Positions 1 to 8,092 of a stretch of DNA of 64,000 nt are shown here, piece after piece; the stretch's first letter is position 1; each line of letters begins with the position of its first letter. Source of the stretch: an uncultured Selenomonadales bacterium. Its GTDB lineage: Bacteria > Bacillota > Negativicutes > Selenomonadales > Selenomonadaceae. The position numbers and the translations under genes were made by a program. The stretch spans positions 1 to 64,000 of the forward strand of contig CALFJC010000096.1 in the NCBI GenBank assembly GCA_937877655.1, given 5' to 3'. Under the pieces are notes generated by a model. The model saw nothing but the letters and a program-made list of their open reading frames with translations, did no database searches and had not been told where the DNA came from.

Positions 1-3
1 AAA

Positions 4-60
4 GAAAACATCCTGTTTTCGTTGCCGGCGGGCGCACATCCATGTGCGCCCGGGTTTTAA
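4..60. terminator. Two tandem hairpins at the left edge
   Basis: Stem GAAAACA/TGTTTTC at 4-20 is followed by a strong 10-bp stem GGGCGCACAT/ATGTGCGCCC at 30-51 and a short GGGTTTTA tail. It resembles a terminator for a gene lying left of the window. Nothing else is recognisable before position 90. Confidence 0.4.
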
Positions 61-90
61 CTCACTTTCAGTTCTTTAAATTTTTGGAGC

Positions 91-137
91 AAAAAAAATC
101 CCGACGAATAATTTTTCATCGGGATTTATTTTTTTGC
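91..137. terminator. Bidirectional terminator after the 5'-nucleotidase gene
   Basis: Stem AAATCCCGA...TCGGGATTT (96-127) is flanked by A-rich sequence on the left and T-rich sequence on the right, so it can stop transcription from either side. It lies just past the stop codon of the minus-strand nucleotidase gene. Confidence 0.75.
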
Positions 138-147
138 GGAATGTCTT

Positions 148-1677
148 TTACTCGGCGTCGGGCACGGGAACTTCTTTAAGCCGCGTGATTCGTCCGACTT
201 CATAATTTTTCATGCCGACTTCGTTTAGATAATTCAGAAAAGCCTCTTCATAATTGCCGTATTCGCCGACAATTTTTAAACCTGCCAACATTGTATAATC
301 GTCGCCGCCCGCCGTCATAAAATCGGTTAGGGCGATTGTGTAAATTTTTTCTTCGTCAAGCGGCTGCCCGCCGACAAAAATTTCCTTGACGCGAGAGCCG
401 CCGGGTTGAGTGGGATCGTAGCTGAAAGTCATTCCGCTGACATTCATAAAGCCGCCGAAAGACGCGGGATAAAATTCTACGGAGTGTTCAAGCATCGCCC
501 GAATTGTTTTGCCGTCAATCTCGGCGACTCGCAAAGTGTTTCCGAACGGGAAAATCGCAATGATGTCGCGCCGTCTCAAATCGCCGGCGGGCAAATCGGA
601 ACGAAGACTTCCGCCGTTTGCAACCGCAATATCACTTTTCGCCGCCCAACGATAAGCATCCGCCGTAAGATTGCCGAGCTCCGATTCATTGCGCCTTACA
701 AGCAAACGATAACTCGAAAGTTCTTTATCGCTGTGAGAGACGACTTTATCCAAAAGTTTTTCCGCTTGAACGTTGACTTCGTCCAGCATTGTCAAAATTT
801 TTTTATCGGGCACGGGAGAAATTTTTTTCACGTCGTCCGCGTCAAGAAGTTCCGCTTTTTTGGAAATGATTTTGTGATTCTCAACTTCAATCGCGGCGCG
901 TCCCAAAAAATGTTCGTAGCAACCCGCCTGCACAATCAAGGTATCGCCGATTCTGATTCCGTCGGGAAGTGCAGTGTGGCTGTGTCCGTCAACGATTAAA
1001 TCAATGCCGCTGGTCTCGCGGGCAATGCGTTCGCTGGTAAATTCGGAGCCGGCGTCAACGCCCATATGCATAACCGCAATTAAAACGTCGCATTTCGGAC
1101 GGAGTTTTTTAATCATCATCTGCGCGGATTCAACGGGATTTAAAAACTCAACCGCTTTAACGTTTGTCGGGTTGGTTGTGTAAGCGGTTTCGGGCGTCGA
1201 CAAGCCGAAGACTCCGACTTTTATTCCGTCGAGCTTGAAAATTTTGTAGGGCTTGAAAAGAAGTTTGCCGTTGCTTTTGCGAATGACATTTGCGTCGAGC
1301 AACGGGAACTTCATTTTCTTTGCAAGCTTTTCCAACTGCGCGGAGCCGTAATTAAAATCGTGGTTGCCGGCAGTCATGGCGTCAATTCCCGCCTCGTTTA
1401 AAAGCGGAATTAAATTTTCTCCGTTGCTGATTGTTATCATCGGCACGCCGTGAAGGGTATCGCCCGCGTCGAGCCAAAGTGTCGCGGGATTTTTGGATTT
1501 AACTTCCTTGACTGCCGCCGAAATTTCCGCGAGCCCGATAATGTGTCCGTTGTCTTCGCCGTTCTGAATTCGCGAATGCATGTCGTTGGTGTGGAAAATG
1601 ACAAGCTCCGCCGCCGCGCAGATCGCCGAATTTAAAATCAGCAGGGCAACCAACACTCCGAAAAATTTTTTTATCAT
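148..1677 (-). CDS. Secreted 5'-nucleotidase / 2',3'-cyclic phosphodiesterase (UshA family)
   Basis: Predicted metallophosphoesterase that hydrolyses extracellular nucleotides to nucleosides and phosphate. A signal peptide (KK then a hydrophobic stretch, about residues 3-22) is followed by the calcineurin-like metal-binding motifs HTNDMH, DAGDT, GNHDFNYG and DGHSH, and then by the C-terminal 5'-nucleotidase domain (NGGSLRSDLP, GGDDY). At about 509 residues the length is normal for UshA/YfkN single-module enzymes. The ATG at 1677 was chosen because GGGAGGTG lies 6 bases upstream; the in-frame start 15 bases earlier overlaps that ribosome site. It stands alone, divergent from the glycosyltransferase. 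Exact substrate is not readable. Confidence 0.9.
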   Translation of the reverse strand: MIKKFFGVLVALLILNSAICAAAELVIFHTNDMHSRIQNGEDNGHIIGLAEISAAVKEVKSKNPATLWLDAGDTLHGVPMITISNGENLIPLLNEAGIDAMTAGNHDFNYGSAQLEKLAKKMKFPLLDANVIRKSNGKLLFKPYKIFKLDGIKVGVFGLSTPETAYTTNPTNVKAVEFLNPVESAQMMIKKLRPKCDVLIAVMHMGVDAGSEFTSERIARETSGIDLIVDGHSHTALPDGIRIGDTLIVQAGCYEHFLGRAAIEVENHKIISKKAELLDADDVKKISPVPDKKILTMLDEVNVQAEKLLDKVVSHSDKELSSYRLLVRRNESELGNLTADAYRWAAKSDIAVANGGSLRSDLPAGDLRRRDIIAIFPFGNTLRVAEIDGKTIRAMLEHSVEFYPASFGGFMNVSGMTFSYDPTQPGGSRVKEIFVGGQPLDEEKIYTIALTDFMTAGGDDYTMLAGLKIVGEYGNYEEAFLNYLNEVGMKNYEVGRITRLKEVPVPDAE

Positions 1678-1741
1678 GAGAACACCTCCCAAAAAATTTT
1701 ACGGCGATTATATCAGAAAAAAAATTGCGGATAAAGTTTTC

Positions 1742-1760
1742 ATTACGAATTACGAATTGC
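1742..1760. repeat. Short 7-bp-period repeat (ATTACGA type)
   Basis: Two exact ATTACGA heptamers followed by ATTGC, lying just upstream of the -35 element at 1766. It is the smallest of the heptamer tracts in the window. Confidence 0.45.
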
Positions 1761-1765
1761 TTTTC

Positions 1766-1794
1766 TTGACATTGCGGCGCGGGAAATGTAGTAT
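1766..1794 (+). promoter_or_regulatory. Sigma-70-type promoter of the glycosyltransferase gene
   Basis: TTGACA (1766-1771), a 17-bp spacer, then TAGTAT (1789-1794). The expected transcription start near 1801 lies upstream of the ATG at 1824, which rules out the in-frame TTG at 1794 as a start. Confidence 0.7.
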
Positions 1795-1823
1795 TGAAAA
1801 AAACTTGGAAATCAGGTTTGAAA

Positions 1824-3077
1824 ATGTTCAATTACCCTTTAGATATAATCATGGTTCCGATTCAAGCCGTGTTGTTTGTTTTCACATTTTATCTTTGCCT
1901 AATCGGATTTTTCGGCATGTGGCGGCGCAAGGAGATAAAAATTAAAACTCCGCAAAAAAAATTCGCCGTGATTGTCGCCGCTCACAACGAAAGCGCGGTT
2001 ATCAAACCGCTGATTGAAAATTTAAAAGCCCTCGATTATCCCGCTAACCTTTACGATATTTTTGTTATCGCCGACAACTGCTCCGACAATACCGCCGAAA
2101 TTGCCGCGCAGGCGGGCGCGATTGTCTGCAAGCGCGTTGACGAAACTAAAAAATCTAAAGGCTTCGCGCTGGAATGGATGTTTGAAAAACTTTTTGCAAT
2201 GGAAAAGTCGGGGAAAATTTATGACGCCGTCGCCATCTTCGACGCGGATAATCTCGTTCACCCGAATTTTTTAATGGAAATGAACAATCGCCTCTGCAAA
2301 GGAGATAAAATCATTCAAGGTTTTCTCGACGCCAAAAATCCTTACGATACTTGGGTAAGCGGAACTTTTGCCATTGCTTTTTGGGTTATAGATTATGTCA
2401 GCCATTTGGCAAAAACAAATCTCGGCTTGTCGGCGGTTTTAGGCGGAACGGGCATGTGCATTACCCTTGACGTTTTGAAAAAATACGGCTGGCGAGCCAC
2501 TTGCTTAACGGAAGACATGGAATTTACAATGAAATCACTCGCCGAAGGTTTGAAGACGACTTGGGCGCACGACGCGATTGTTTATGACGAAAAACCTTTG
2601 ACGTTCGCGCAGTCTTGGAAGCAGAGAAAACGTTGGGCGCAAGGGCAATTCGACGTTGCACACCGTTTTATTCCGAAAATGCTCCGCGAAGGTTTTCGGC
2701 GAAAAGATATTCGCATGTTGGACGGTTGCCTTTATCTTTTGCAACCGCATTTTTTAATGCTCTCGTCGTTTTTCTTTCTGATGAGTTATCTTCAGCTGTT
2801 CACGGGAACAATCTACACAAATATTTATTCCGTCCTGCCGAGTCAAATTTTGATGGTGATAATGGTTGCGCAATACGTTTTGCCGATGATAATTCTGATA
2901 AAAGTTCGCGCCAAATTAAAATCTTGGTGGTACCTGCTTTTTTACCCGCTGTTCATTTATTCGTGGATACCGATAATTTTTTTGGGATTCATTCACCGCA
3001 ACGAACACGAATGGGCGCACACCGAACATACCCGCTCAATGTCTTACGATGATTTTGTAAAGAAAAGAACATACTAA
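1824..3077 (+). CDS. Membrane glycosyltransferase, family 2
   Basis: Processive-type GT2 enzyme predicted to transfer sugars from nucleotide donors at the inner membrane, in cellulose-synthase/HasA-like fashion. An N-terminal membrane helix (about 5-30) precedes the GT-A domain with VAAHNES, DNCSDNT, DADN (metal-binding Asp), TEDME and the QRKRWAQGQ acceptor motif. Several C-terminal membrane helices follow (about 300-395). The start is the ATG at 1824, placed downstream of a clear promoter; its ribosome site (AGG) is weak. It is monocistronic with its own terminator. The polymer made is unknown: no synthase partner or exporter is adjacent. Confidence 0.88.
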   Translation: MFNYPLDIIMVPIQAVLFVFTFYLCLIGFFGMWRRKEIKIKTPQKKFAVIVAAHNESAVIKPLIENLKALDYPANLYDIFVIADNCSDNTAEIAAQAGAIVCKRVDETKKSKGFALEWMFEKLFAMEKSGKIYDAVAIFDADNLVHPNFLMEMNNRLCKGDKIIQGFLDAKNPYDTWVSGTFAIAFWVIDYVSHLAKTNLGLSAVLGGTGMCITLDVLKKYGWRATCLTEDMEFTMKSLAEGLKTTWAHDAIVYDEKPLTFAQSWKQRKRWAQGQFDVAHRFIPKMLREGFRRKDIRMLDGCLYLLQPHFLMLSSFFFLMSYLQLFTGTIYTNIYSVLPSQILMVIMVAQYVLPMIILIKVRAKLKSWWYLLFYPLFIYSWIPIIFLGFIHRNEHEWAHTEHTRSMSYDDFVKKRTY

Positions 3078-3110
3078 AAGAGTCTCGACTTTTGCCGAGA
3101 CTCTTTTTTT
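3078..3110 (+). terminator. Terminator of the glycosyltransferase gene
   Basis: Perfect 10-bp stem AAGAGTCTCG/CGAGACTCTT with a T7 tail. Confidence 0.85.
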
Positions 3111-3197
3111 GCAGAGTTTTGTTGGTAAACTCAAAGTCATAAATGTGACAAAAAATTTTTTCAGCCGTCACCTGCTAAATTTACCAACAGACTCCGG

Positions 3198-3716
3198 TCA
3201 ATCTTCGTCTTCAACTTCGTTAATCGCTTCTTCGGGCTCAACCAAGCCGAAAACAACTTTCATCAATGCATCGCCGTATCTTTTGACGGTTGACATCGAA
3301 ACAAGAACGGCATAATCTATCTGCTCGTAAGTGGGCGGAGAAAATTCCGTAATTCCGCAGAAAATAGATACTCTGTAAGAAATTCTGCCGCTGTCGAAGT
3401 CAAAATCAAAGCAACCTGTTTTCAAACCGTTGTTTGCACGCATTAAAAATTCACAGACTTTCAAGCCGTTGTTTGCACGCATTAAAAATTCACAGACTTT
3501 CAAGCCGTCGTCTTCCGAAGCGCGAATCGGAATTATCGTGTGGATAATCAAATTTCTTTCGGAAGCTTGAAACAACATGTCGACACTGCCAAATTTTGTT
3601 TTGATTTTGAAACCGGCTTTCGCAATGTTGTATTCGCCGAAGGGCTCATAATTCAGCCCGTCCGTCTCAAAATAATTTTCAACCGCCGCTTTTACCAATT
3701 CAACTGTACTTTCCAT
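3198..3716 (-). CDS. YbjN-like hypothetical protein with an internal 13-residue duplication
   Basis: Acidic 172-residue cytosolic protein (calls: ESTVELVKAAVENY at the N-terminus, EPEEAINEVEDED at the C-terminus) resembling YbjN/T3SS-chaperone-like sensory domains; assignment is by overall look. AGGAGG precedes the ATG at 3716. The striking feature is an exact tandem repeat of 39 bp (about 3423-3502) that encodes GLKVCEFLMRANN twice in a row, keeping the frame. One copy is expected from the fold, so this is a recent duplication that adds 13 residues. No functional neighbour is evident. Confidence 0.65.
   Translation of the reverse strand: MESTVELVKAAVENYFETDGLNYEPFGEYNIAKAGFKIKTKFGSVDMLFQASERNLIIHTIIPIRASEDDGLKVCEFLMRANNGLKVCEFLMRANNGLKTGCFDFDFDSGRISYRVSIFCGITEFSPPTYEQIDYAVLVSMSTVKRYGDALMKVVFGLVEPEEAINEVEDED
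3423..3502. repeat. 39-bp perfect tandem duplication inside the YbjN-like gene
   Basis: The unit beginning AAACCGTTGTTTGCACGC is followed at once by an identical copy (one base differs at the outer edge). Because 39 is a multiple of 3 the reading frame is kept. Confidence 0.85.
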
Positions 3717-3769
3717 AAGAAAAACCTCCTTTTTGTTTAGCTGATTTTAAATGATTTCAAAAAAAATTC

Positions 3770-4024
3770 AAGTCTTTTTTAGGCAGGTGAAAAATTTTGT
3801 TGACGAATCGGCGGCTCTTGCGAGTGAAATTATTTTTTGAAGGCGCGGTCGTGGGAATATTTACGGGTGCGATTGTGGCGGCGTTGAGATTTTTGCTCGA
3901 CGAAGCGGATATTTATCGCCCGATGATTTTTGCGCAACTCGACAGCTTGGAGAAAATTTTAACGGCAATCTATTTTGGCGAAGGCGGTAAAATTTGATGC
4001 GCAAGTCGCGGGGAGCGACATTAC
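3770..4024 (+). pseudogene. Truncated, decayed 5' copy of the ClC transporter gene
   Basis: About 255 bp repeat the 5' flank and first 50 or so codons of the next gene (start TTG at 3797), nearly identical to 4030-4310. The copy has lost about two dozen bases relative to the intact gene after LEKIL, shifting the frame and ending the peptide at 66 residues; homology then continues past the stop through the segment matching the GSGIP region. It ends where the intact copy's upstream flank (CAAGTCTTTTTTAAAGCGGGTG) begins, so this is a tandem duplication. Probably non-functional. Confidence 0.85.
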
Positions 4025-4054
4025 TCAAGTCTTTTTTAAAGCGGGTGAGAAATT

Positions 4055-5404
4055 TTGTTGACGAATCGGCGGCTCTTGCGAGTGAGATTATTTTTTGAAG
4101 GCGCAGTCGTCGGAATATTTACGGGCGCGATTGTGGCGGCGTTGAGATTTTTGCTTGACGAAGCAGATATTTATCGCCCGATGATTTTTGCGAGGCTCGA
4201 CAGCTTGGAGAAAATTTTATCGGCAGTCTTCGTAATGATTTTACTCGCGGCGATTTTGGCGAAGGCGGTAAAATTTGATGCGCAAATCGGCGGGAGCGGC
4301 ATCCCGCAACTGAAAGGCATTTTGCAGGGAAAAACGCAGATGATTAAGCCGTTCAGATTGTTGGCGGTAAAATTTTTTGCAACGGTTTTGGCAATCGGCG
4401 CGGGAATGTCACTCGGACGAGCGGGAATCAGCGTGCAATTCGGCGCGGCTGTCGGAAATTTTTTCACGAAAATAATTTACGCAAAAAATCTTCGTCACGA
4501 GGCGGTTGAAGGAAATTTTTTATTGACGGCGGGCGCGGGAGCAGGTTTGGCGGCAATTTTCAACGCGCCACTGGCAGGAGTGATTTTCTGCATTGAGGAA
4601 TTGCGCAAAAGATTTTCGCAGGAAATTTTAATCGCGGCAATGACGGCGGCAGTCACGGCGTCTTTTGTCGTCAAAATCGTTTTCGGCGTGCGTCCCGTCT
4701 TTGAAACAATCACGGCGACGCCGCTAAATATCCCGACGGTCATGACGGTTCCGACATTGGAAATGGCAACCGCAATGAGTGCCGCGCCTTTGAAATTCGC
4801 CGCGCTTTTTATTTTTCTCGGCGTGATTTGCGGAATTATCGGCGCGTTTTTCTCCAAATCATTGATTTTCGCGTTGAATCTCTACGATAAACTAAAAATT
4901 TTCGGCGTAAAACGATTTGCAATTCCTTTTTTACTCGCAATTCCGCTCGGAATGAATCTCCCACAAATTTTAGGCTGCGGAAATGTTTTGGTCGACGAAA
5001 TTTTAAGTTCTCACCTGACTTTGAGCCTTTTAGCGGTTTTATTGCTCGGAAAAATTATTTATACGCTGATTTGCTTCGGAACGAATGCGCCCGGCGGATT
5101 ATTTTTGCCGGTTTTGGTTGTCGGAGCGTTAATCGGAAATATTTTTGCGCGTGTCGGCAACGAAATGAATTTTTTCACGGCGGATTGGACGACGCTTTTT
5201 ATAATTTTCGGCATGGCGGCATTTTTCGCGGCAGTCGTCAAAGCTCCCGTGACAGGAAGCATTTTAATTTTGGAACTCACGGGGCAATTCTCGCATTTGG
5301 TCGGATTAATCGTAGTTTCGGGCGCGGCATTTCTAATCTCCGACTTATGCGGCGGCGAACCAATCTTCTCCGCACTCCTGAACAGGGCACAAAAAAAATC
5401 TTAG
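4055..5404 (+). CDS. ClC-family chloride channel/transporter with altered gate residue
   Basis: Polytopic ClC anion transporter (449 residues, normal for the bacterial family). Family motifs are visible: GSGIPQ (anion-binding Ser), GMSLGRAGI, the GAGAGLAAIFNAPLAG segment with FCIEEL, and GGLFLP. In canonical exchangers the second motif is GREGP and its Glu is the external gate and proton relay; here it is Ala, and the Pro is Ile. In E. coli ClC the same substitution uncouples chloride from proton movement, so this protein may be a passive channel. The start is a TTG (4055 or the next codon) with GCGGGTGAG upstream. Monocistronic, ending in a terminator. Confidence 0.9.
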   Translation: MLTNRRLLRVRLFFEGAVVGIFTGAIVAALRFLLDEADIYRPMIFARLDSLEKILSAVFVMILLAAILAKAVKFDAQIGGSGIPQLKGILQGKTQMIKPFRLLAVKFFATVLAIGAGMSLGRAGISVQFGAAVGNFFTKIIYAKNLRHEAVEGNFLLTAGAGAGLAAIFNAPLAGVIFCIEELRKRFSQEILIAAMTAAVTASFVVKIVFGVRPVFETITATPLNIPTVMTVPTLEMATAMSAAPLKFAALFIFLGVICGIIGAFFSKSLIFALNLYDKLKIFGVKRFAIPFLLAIPLGMNLPQILGCGNVLVDEILSSHLTLSLLAVLLLGKIIYTLICFGTNAPGGLFLPVLVVGALIGNIFARVGNEMNFFTADWTTLFIIFGMAAFFAAVVKAPVTGSILILELTGQFSHLVGLIVVSGAAFLISDLCGGEPIFSALLNRAQKKS

Positions 5405-5430
5405 AGAAAAATTTTTCCCTAAGATTTAAA
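5396..5430. terminator. Bidirectional terminator between the ClC gene and a convergent small gene
   Basis: Stem AAATCTTAG/CTAAGATTT with AT-rich flanks overlaps the ClC stop codon and serves the convergent gene that ends at 5433. Confidence 0.7.
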
Positions 5431-5432
5431 AA

Positions 5433-5789
5433 TTATCTGCGTAATGCCTTCGGTTTGCCCAAAATTTCGCTTAATACAAAGGCATTCATCACATTCGAAG
5501 GCGTCAAGTTCAAATTAAGTTCTTCTTCTTCCTCTTGAACGTCCTGTTTTGAAATTTTTTGCGAATTTATCTGCGCGGAAAGTTTTGGTCTCGGACGAAT
5601 CTCGGCTTGTCGAGGATTTTCAATAAAAATCGGGACTTCTTCGCCGGGAAAATTCGGATCATTTGCGAGTGTCGGTATATCGAAGTCGGGCGAATCATTT
5701 TGCGACGGCGGAAGCCGCTTTTTTCGTTTGCTAAGGTTGTCGATAACCGTTATTGCCACCCAGATTAAAAAAATCGTTGCCAATTCCAT
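5433..5789 (-). CDS. Hypothetical single-span membrane protein
   Basis: 118 residues. One hydrophobic helix at the N-terminus (LATIFLIWVAITVI, about 3-16) is followed by a basic stop-transfer patch (KRKKR) and a long polar, Pro-rich tail with an acidic run (EEEEEL). GGAG precedes the ATG. Not recognised; the topology (short outside, tail inside) is inferred. It directly follows the RTX gene (5815) on the same strand, 25 bases downstream, so the two may be co-transcribed. Confidence 0.6.
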   Translation of the reverse strand: MELATIFLIWVAITVIDNLSKRKKRLPPSQNDSPDFDIPTLANDPNFPGEEVPIFIENPRQAEIRPRPKLSAQINSQKISKQDVQEEEEELNLNLTPSNVMNAFVLSEILGKPKALRR

Positions 5790-5814
5790 AAAAAATCACA
5801 CTCCAACTTGAAAA

Positions 5815-7422
5815 TTACTCGTTATCTGAAAGAATTTTGCCGTTCAGATATTTTTTCTCGGAATTATCGGCGAAAACAAAGGTAATTTCGTCATTTTTGG
5901 CGTTGCGAACATTAATTGCTCCCGCGCCGATTCTGAAAGTAGCCGTCGAACCGCTCATCATGACTTTATCAATCGAGCCGCTCGCCAAAAAAATTTTATC
6001 TTCGCCCGCCGCGTAATCAAAAATAATATCGTAACCGTCGCCGCTTTCGTAATAAAAGACATCGGATCCGTCGCCGCCCCACAAAGAATCACTGCCCTTG
6101 TTGCCGCTTAATGTATCATTTCCCGCCTCGCCAAAAAGTTTATCGGCATCTTCCTCGCCGAAAAGCAAATCTTCGCCCGCGCCGCCGTATAAAATATCTC
6201 TGCCTTTGCCGCCGCTCAAAAGATCATTGTCCGCGTCGCCAAAAAGTCTGTCGTTACCTGCTTCTCCGAACAGCGAATCCGTTCCTGCGCCGCCAAACAG
6301 AGAATCATTGCCTTTTCCGCCTAAAATCGTGTCATTTCCCAAGCCGCCGTAAATTTTATTCGCCTTGTTGTTGCCGATAATTTCTATCGCGTCTGTGAAG
6401 TCGGAAGCGTAAATTTTTTTGACTTTTTTGTTGTAGTCGTCGGTCTCAAGCTTATTTTCGTGCCCCGATAAAATGCTCGCCTCAGTCATCGAATTGTTGT
6501 ATTTGAGATAAGGATCAATCGGATCAAGCACTTCCGGCAACGTCGAAACCGCAATTTCGACATCATTTTTGTTCAAGGAACCGATAAGATTATCTTGTGC
6601 CTTGAGAAATTTTTCCGCCGCCGTCGAAATGCTCTTGTAAGTGCTCTTCGACGAATCAATTTCCTTTTGCAACTTGTCATAGAGCTTGGATAAATTTCCG
6701 TAGCTCGTCAACGCGCCGTTCAGATAAGAATTTTGCGGCAAGGCGTCTTTGATTTTGGCTTTGACTTCACTTTTTATTGAACTTTTGCTTGTGCCGAGAA
6801 TTTCTTTGAGTTCAGAGGAAGAAGAAAGGCTGTTGTAAGCCGCTTTCAATAAATCGGGCGCGTTTGTCTTCAAAACATTGAAACATGCGCCCAAAACTTC
6901 GTCCGATAACCTTTTTTCAATCGTCCAAAGCGATACAAAGTACTTAAACAGAGAAGTTTTGCCGAAAAACTCATTATCCCAACTCAAAACGGAAACTTTA
7001 CTGCCCCTTGTAACCGTCGCAATGCTGTCGACGCCGACTCTGCTTAGCGGAAATGAAATTTTGTAATTATCTTCGCCTTCAATCGCAACATATTTTGTTT
7101 CCGTCGGGCGCGTGAGAGTATCAAGCACGTCACTGATTTTTTCCGTCCAATTTTTGCCGCTAGCCGTGATTTCGTCGAAAACTTTTCCCGAATCTTTTTC
7201 CTTAAGCGCGTCGTAATATGAATTCATAACTTCTCTGTAAACTTCATCGGGAATATCCTTCAAAGTGCCGACAGGTTTTTTGCAAGAGCTCTTAAAATTG
7301 TCGAGTTCGTCCTTGTCGGAACTGATTAAACTGATACCTTCGCTGACTTTTTCGCCGAGCACATTTCCTATCGCGTTCAAACTTTCCTTAGCCATTTCCA
7401 ACAACAAATCATTTGTCGCCAT
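5815..7422 (-). CDS. RTX-type calcium-binding repeat protein
   Basis: 535 residues. The first 330 or so residues are mostly helical with no recognised domain. About residues 350-480 hold a run of RTX nonapeptides (GGLGNDTIL, GGAGTDSLF, GEAGNDRLF, GGKGRDILY, GGDGSDVF), which bind calcium in a beta-roll in this family. A short C-terminal beta-rich tail follows. Such proteins usually leave through type I secretion, but no secretion ABC transporter is in the window. It lacks the FD(I/L)QRFA start and the C-terminal block shared by two or three other RTX proteins here. The ATG has a GGAGG site; the function of the N-terminal part is unknown. Confidence 0.85.
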   Translation of the reverse strand: MATNDLLLEMAKESLNAIGNVLGEKVSEGISLISSDKDELDNFKSSCKKPVGTLKDIPDEVYREVMNSYYDALKEKDSGKVFDEITASGKNWTEKISDVLDTLTRPTETKYVAIEGEDNYKISFPLSRVGVDSIATVTRGSKVSVLSWDNEFFGKTSLFKYFVSLWTIEKRLSDEVLGACFNVLKTNAPDLLKAAYNSLSSSSELKEILGTSKSSIKSEVKAKIKDALPQNSYLNGALTSYGNLSKLYDKLQKEIDSSKSTYKSISTAAEKFLKAQDNLIGSLNKNDVEIAVSTLPEVLDPIDPYLKYNNSMTEASILSGHENKLETDDYNKKVKKIYASDFTDAIEIIGNNKANKIYGGLGNDTILGGKGNDSLFGGAGTDSLFGEAGNDRLFGDADNDLLSGGKGRDILYGGAGEDLLFGEEDADKLFGEAGNDTLSGNKGSDSLWGGDGSDVFYYESGDGYDIIFDYAAGEDKIFLASGSIDKVMMSGSTATFRIGAGAINVRNAKNDEITFVFADNSEKKYLNGKILSDNE

Positions 7423-7445
7423 AAAAATTCCTCCTTCTTTCAGAC

Positions 7446-7474
7446 ATTATACAAACAAAAAAAGAGTTTCACAA
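7446..7474 (-). promoter_or_regulatory. Promoter of the 5815-7422 RTX gene
   Basis: On the minus strand: TTGTGA (7474-7469), 17-bp spacer, TATAAT (7451-7446). It overlaps the terminator of the upstream signal peptidase gene. Confidence 0.65.
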
Positions 7475-7502
7475 GCTTTTTGCGGCTCATGAAACTCTTT
7501 TT
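7461..7502. terminator. Terminator after signal peptidase I
   Basis: Stem AAAGAGTTTCA/TGAAACTCTTT with an 18-base loop and T-rich flanks on both strands. Confidence 0.7.
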
Positions 7503-7515
7503 AACTGACTTTTAA

Positions 7516-8028
7516 TCAAGGAAGCGCGGCGACATAATCAATCGGCCAGAAAATCAGCGCGGCTTTTCCCTTTACCAACTCCAACGGAACAAATCCGACG
7601 TCCGGGAAACGCGAATCAAGAGAATTTCTCCGATTGTCGCCGCAAACGAACAGTGTTCCTTCCGGCACGGTTTGCTTGGGATATTCGGTGCGCGTTTTTT
7701 CGGCGATATAATCTTCATTTACCAGCGCATCATTGACGAAAACATGTCCGTCCTTGATTTCGATTGTGTCTCCGCCCACCGCGATAACTCTTTTGATGAA
7801 ATCGCGGCTGTGATCTCGCGGATAACGGAAAATTACAACCTCACTGCGCATCGGATCCCGCCAATGATAAATAAATTTGTTGACAACCAGCCGCTCGCCG
7901 TCTTGCAAAGTCGGTTGCATGCTCGGTCCGTCCACCACATACAGCTCCACGATGAAATATCGAATGAAAATTGCAACCAATATCGCCGATGTGATTGATA
8001 CTATCCAACTTTTTATCTCTTCGCCCAT
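7516..8028 (-). CDS. lepB: Signal peptidase I
   Basis: Membrane-anchored serine protease that removes signal peptides from exported proteins. One N-terminal membrane helix (about 8-30) precedes box B GPSMQPTL with catalytic Ser36, box D RDFIKRVIAVGGD with the general base Lys79, and box E GDNRRNSLDSR. At 170 residues it is the compact Gram-positive/Firmicute form. AGAGGAG lies upstream of the ATG at 8028. It follows mcrC by 64 bases on the same strand; a functional link is not implied. Confidence 0.95.
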   Translation of the reverse strand: MGEEIKSWIVSITSAILVAIFIRYFIVELYVVDGPSMQPTLQDGERLVVNKFIYHWRDPMRSEVVIFRYPRDHSRDFIKRVIAVGGDTIEIKDGHVFVNDALVNEDYIAEKTRTEYPKQTVPEGTLFVCGDNRRNSLDSRFPDVGFVPLELVKGKAALIFWPIDYVAALP

Positions 8029-8092
8029 AAAAAAATCTCCTCTGGTTGTTGTTTACGATTTTTATTCTTTCAATGAAAAAATTTTCCTGCCT

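Noticed and set aside
1794..1823. TTG start for the glycosyltransferase 30 bases upstream
   Set aside because: It falls inside the -10 element of a good promoter and would not be transcribed.
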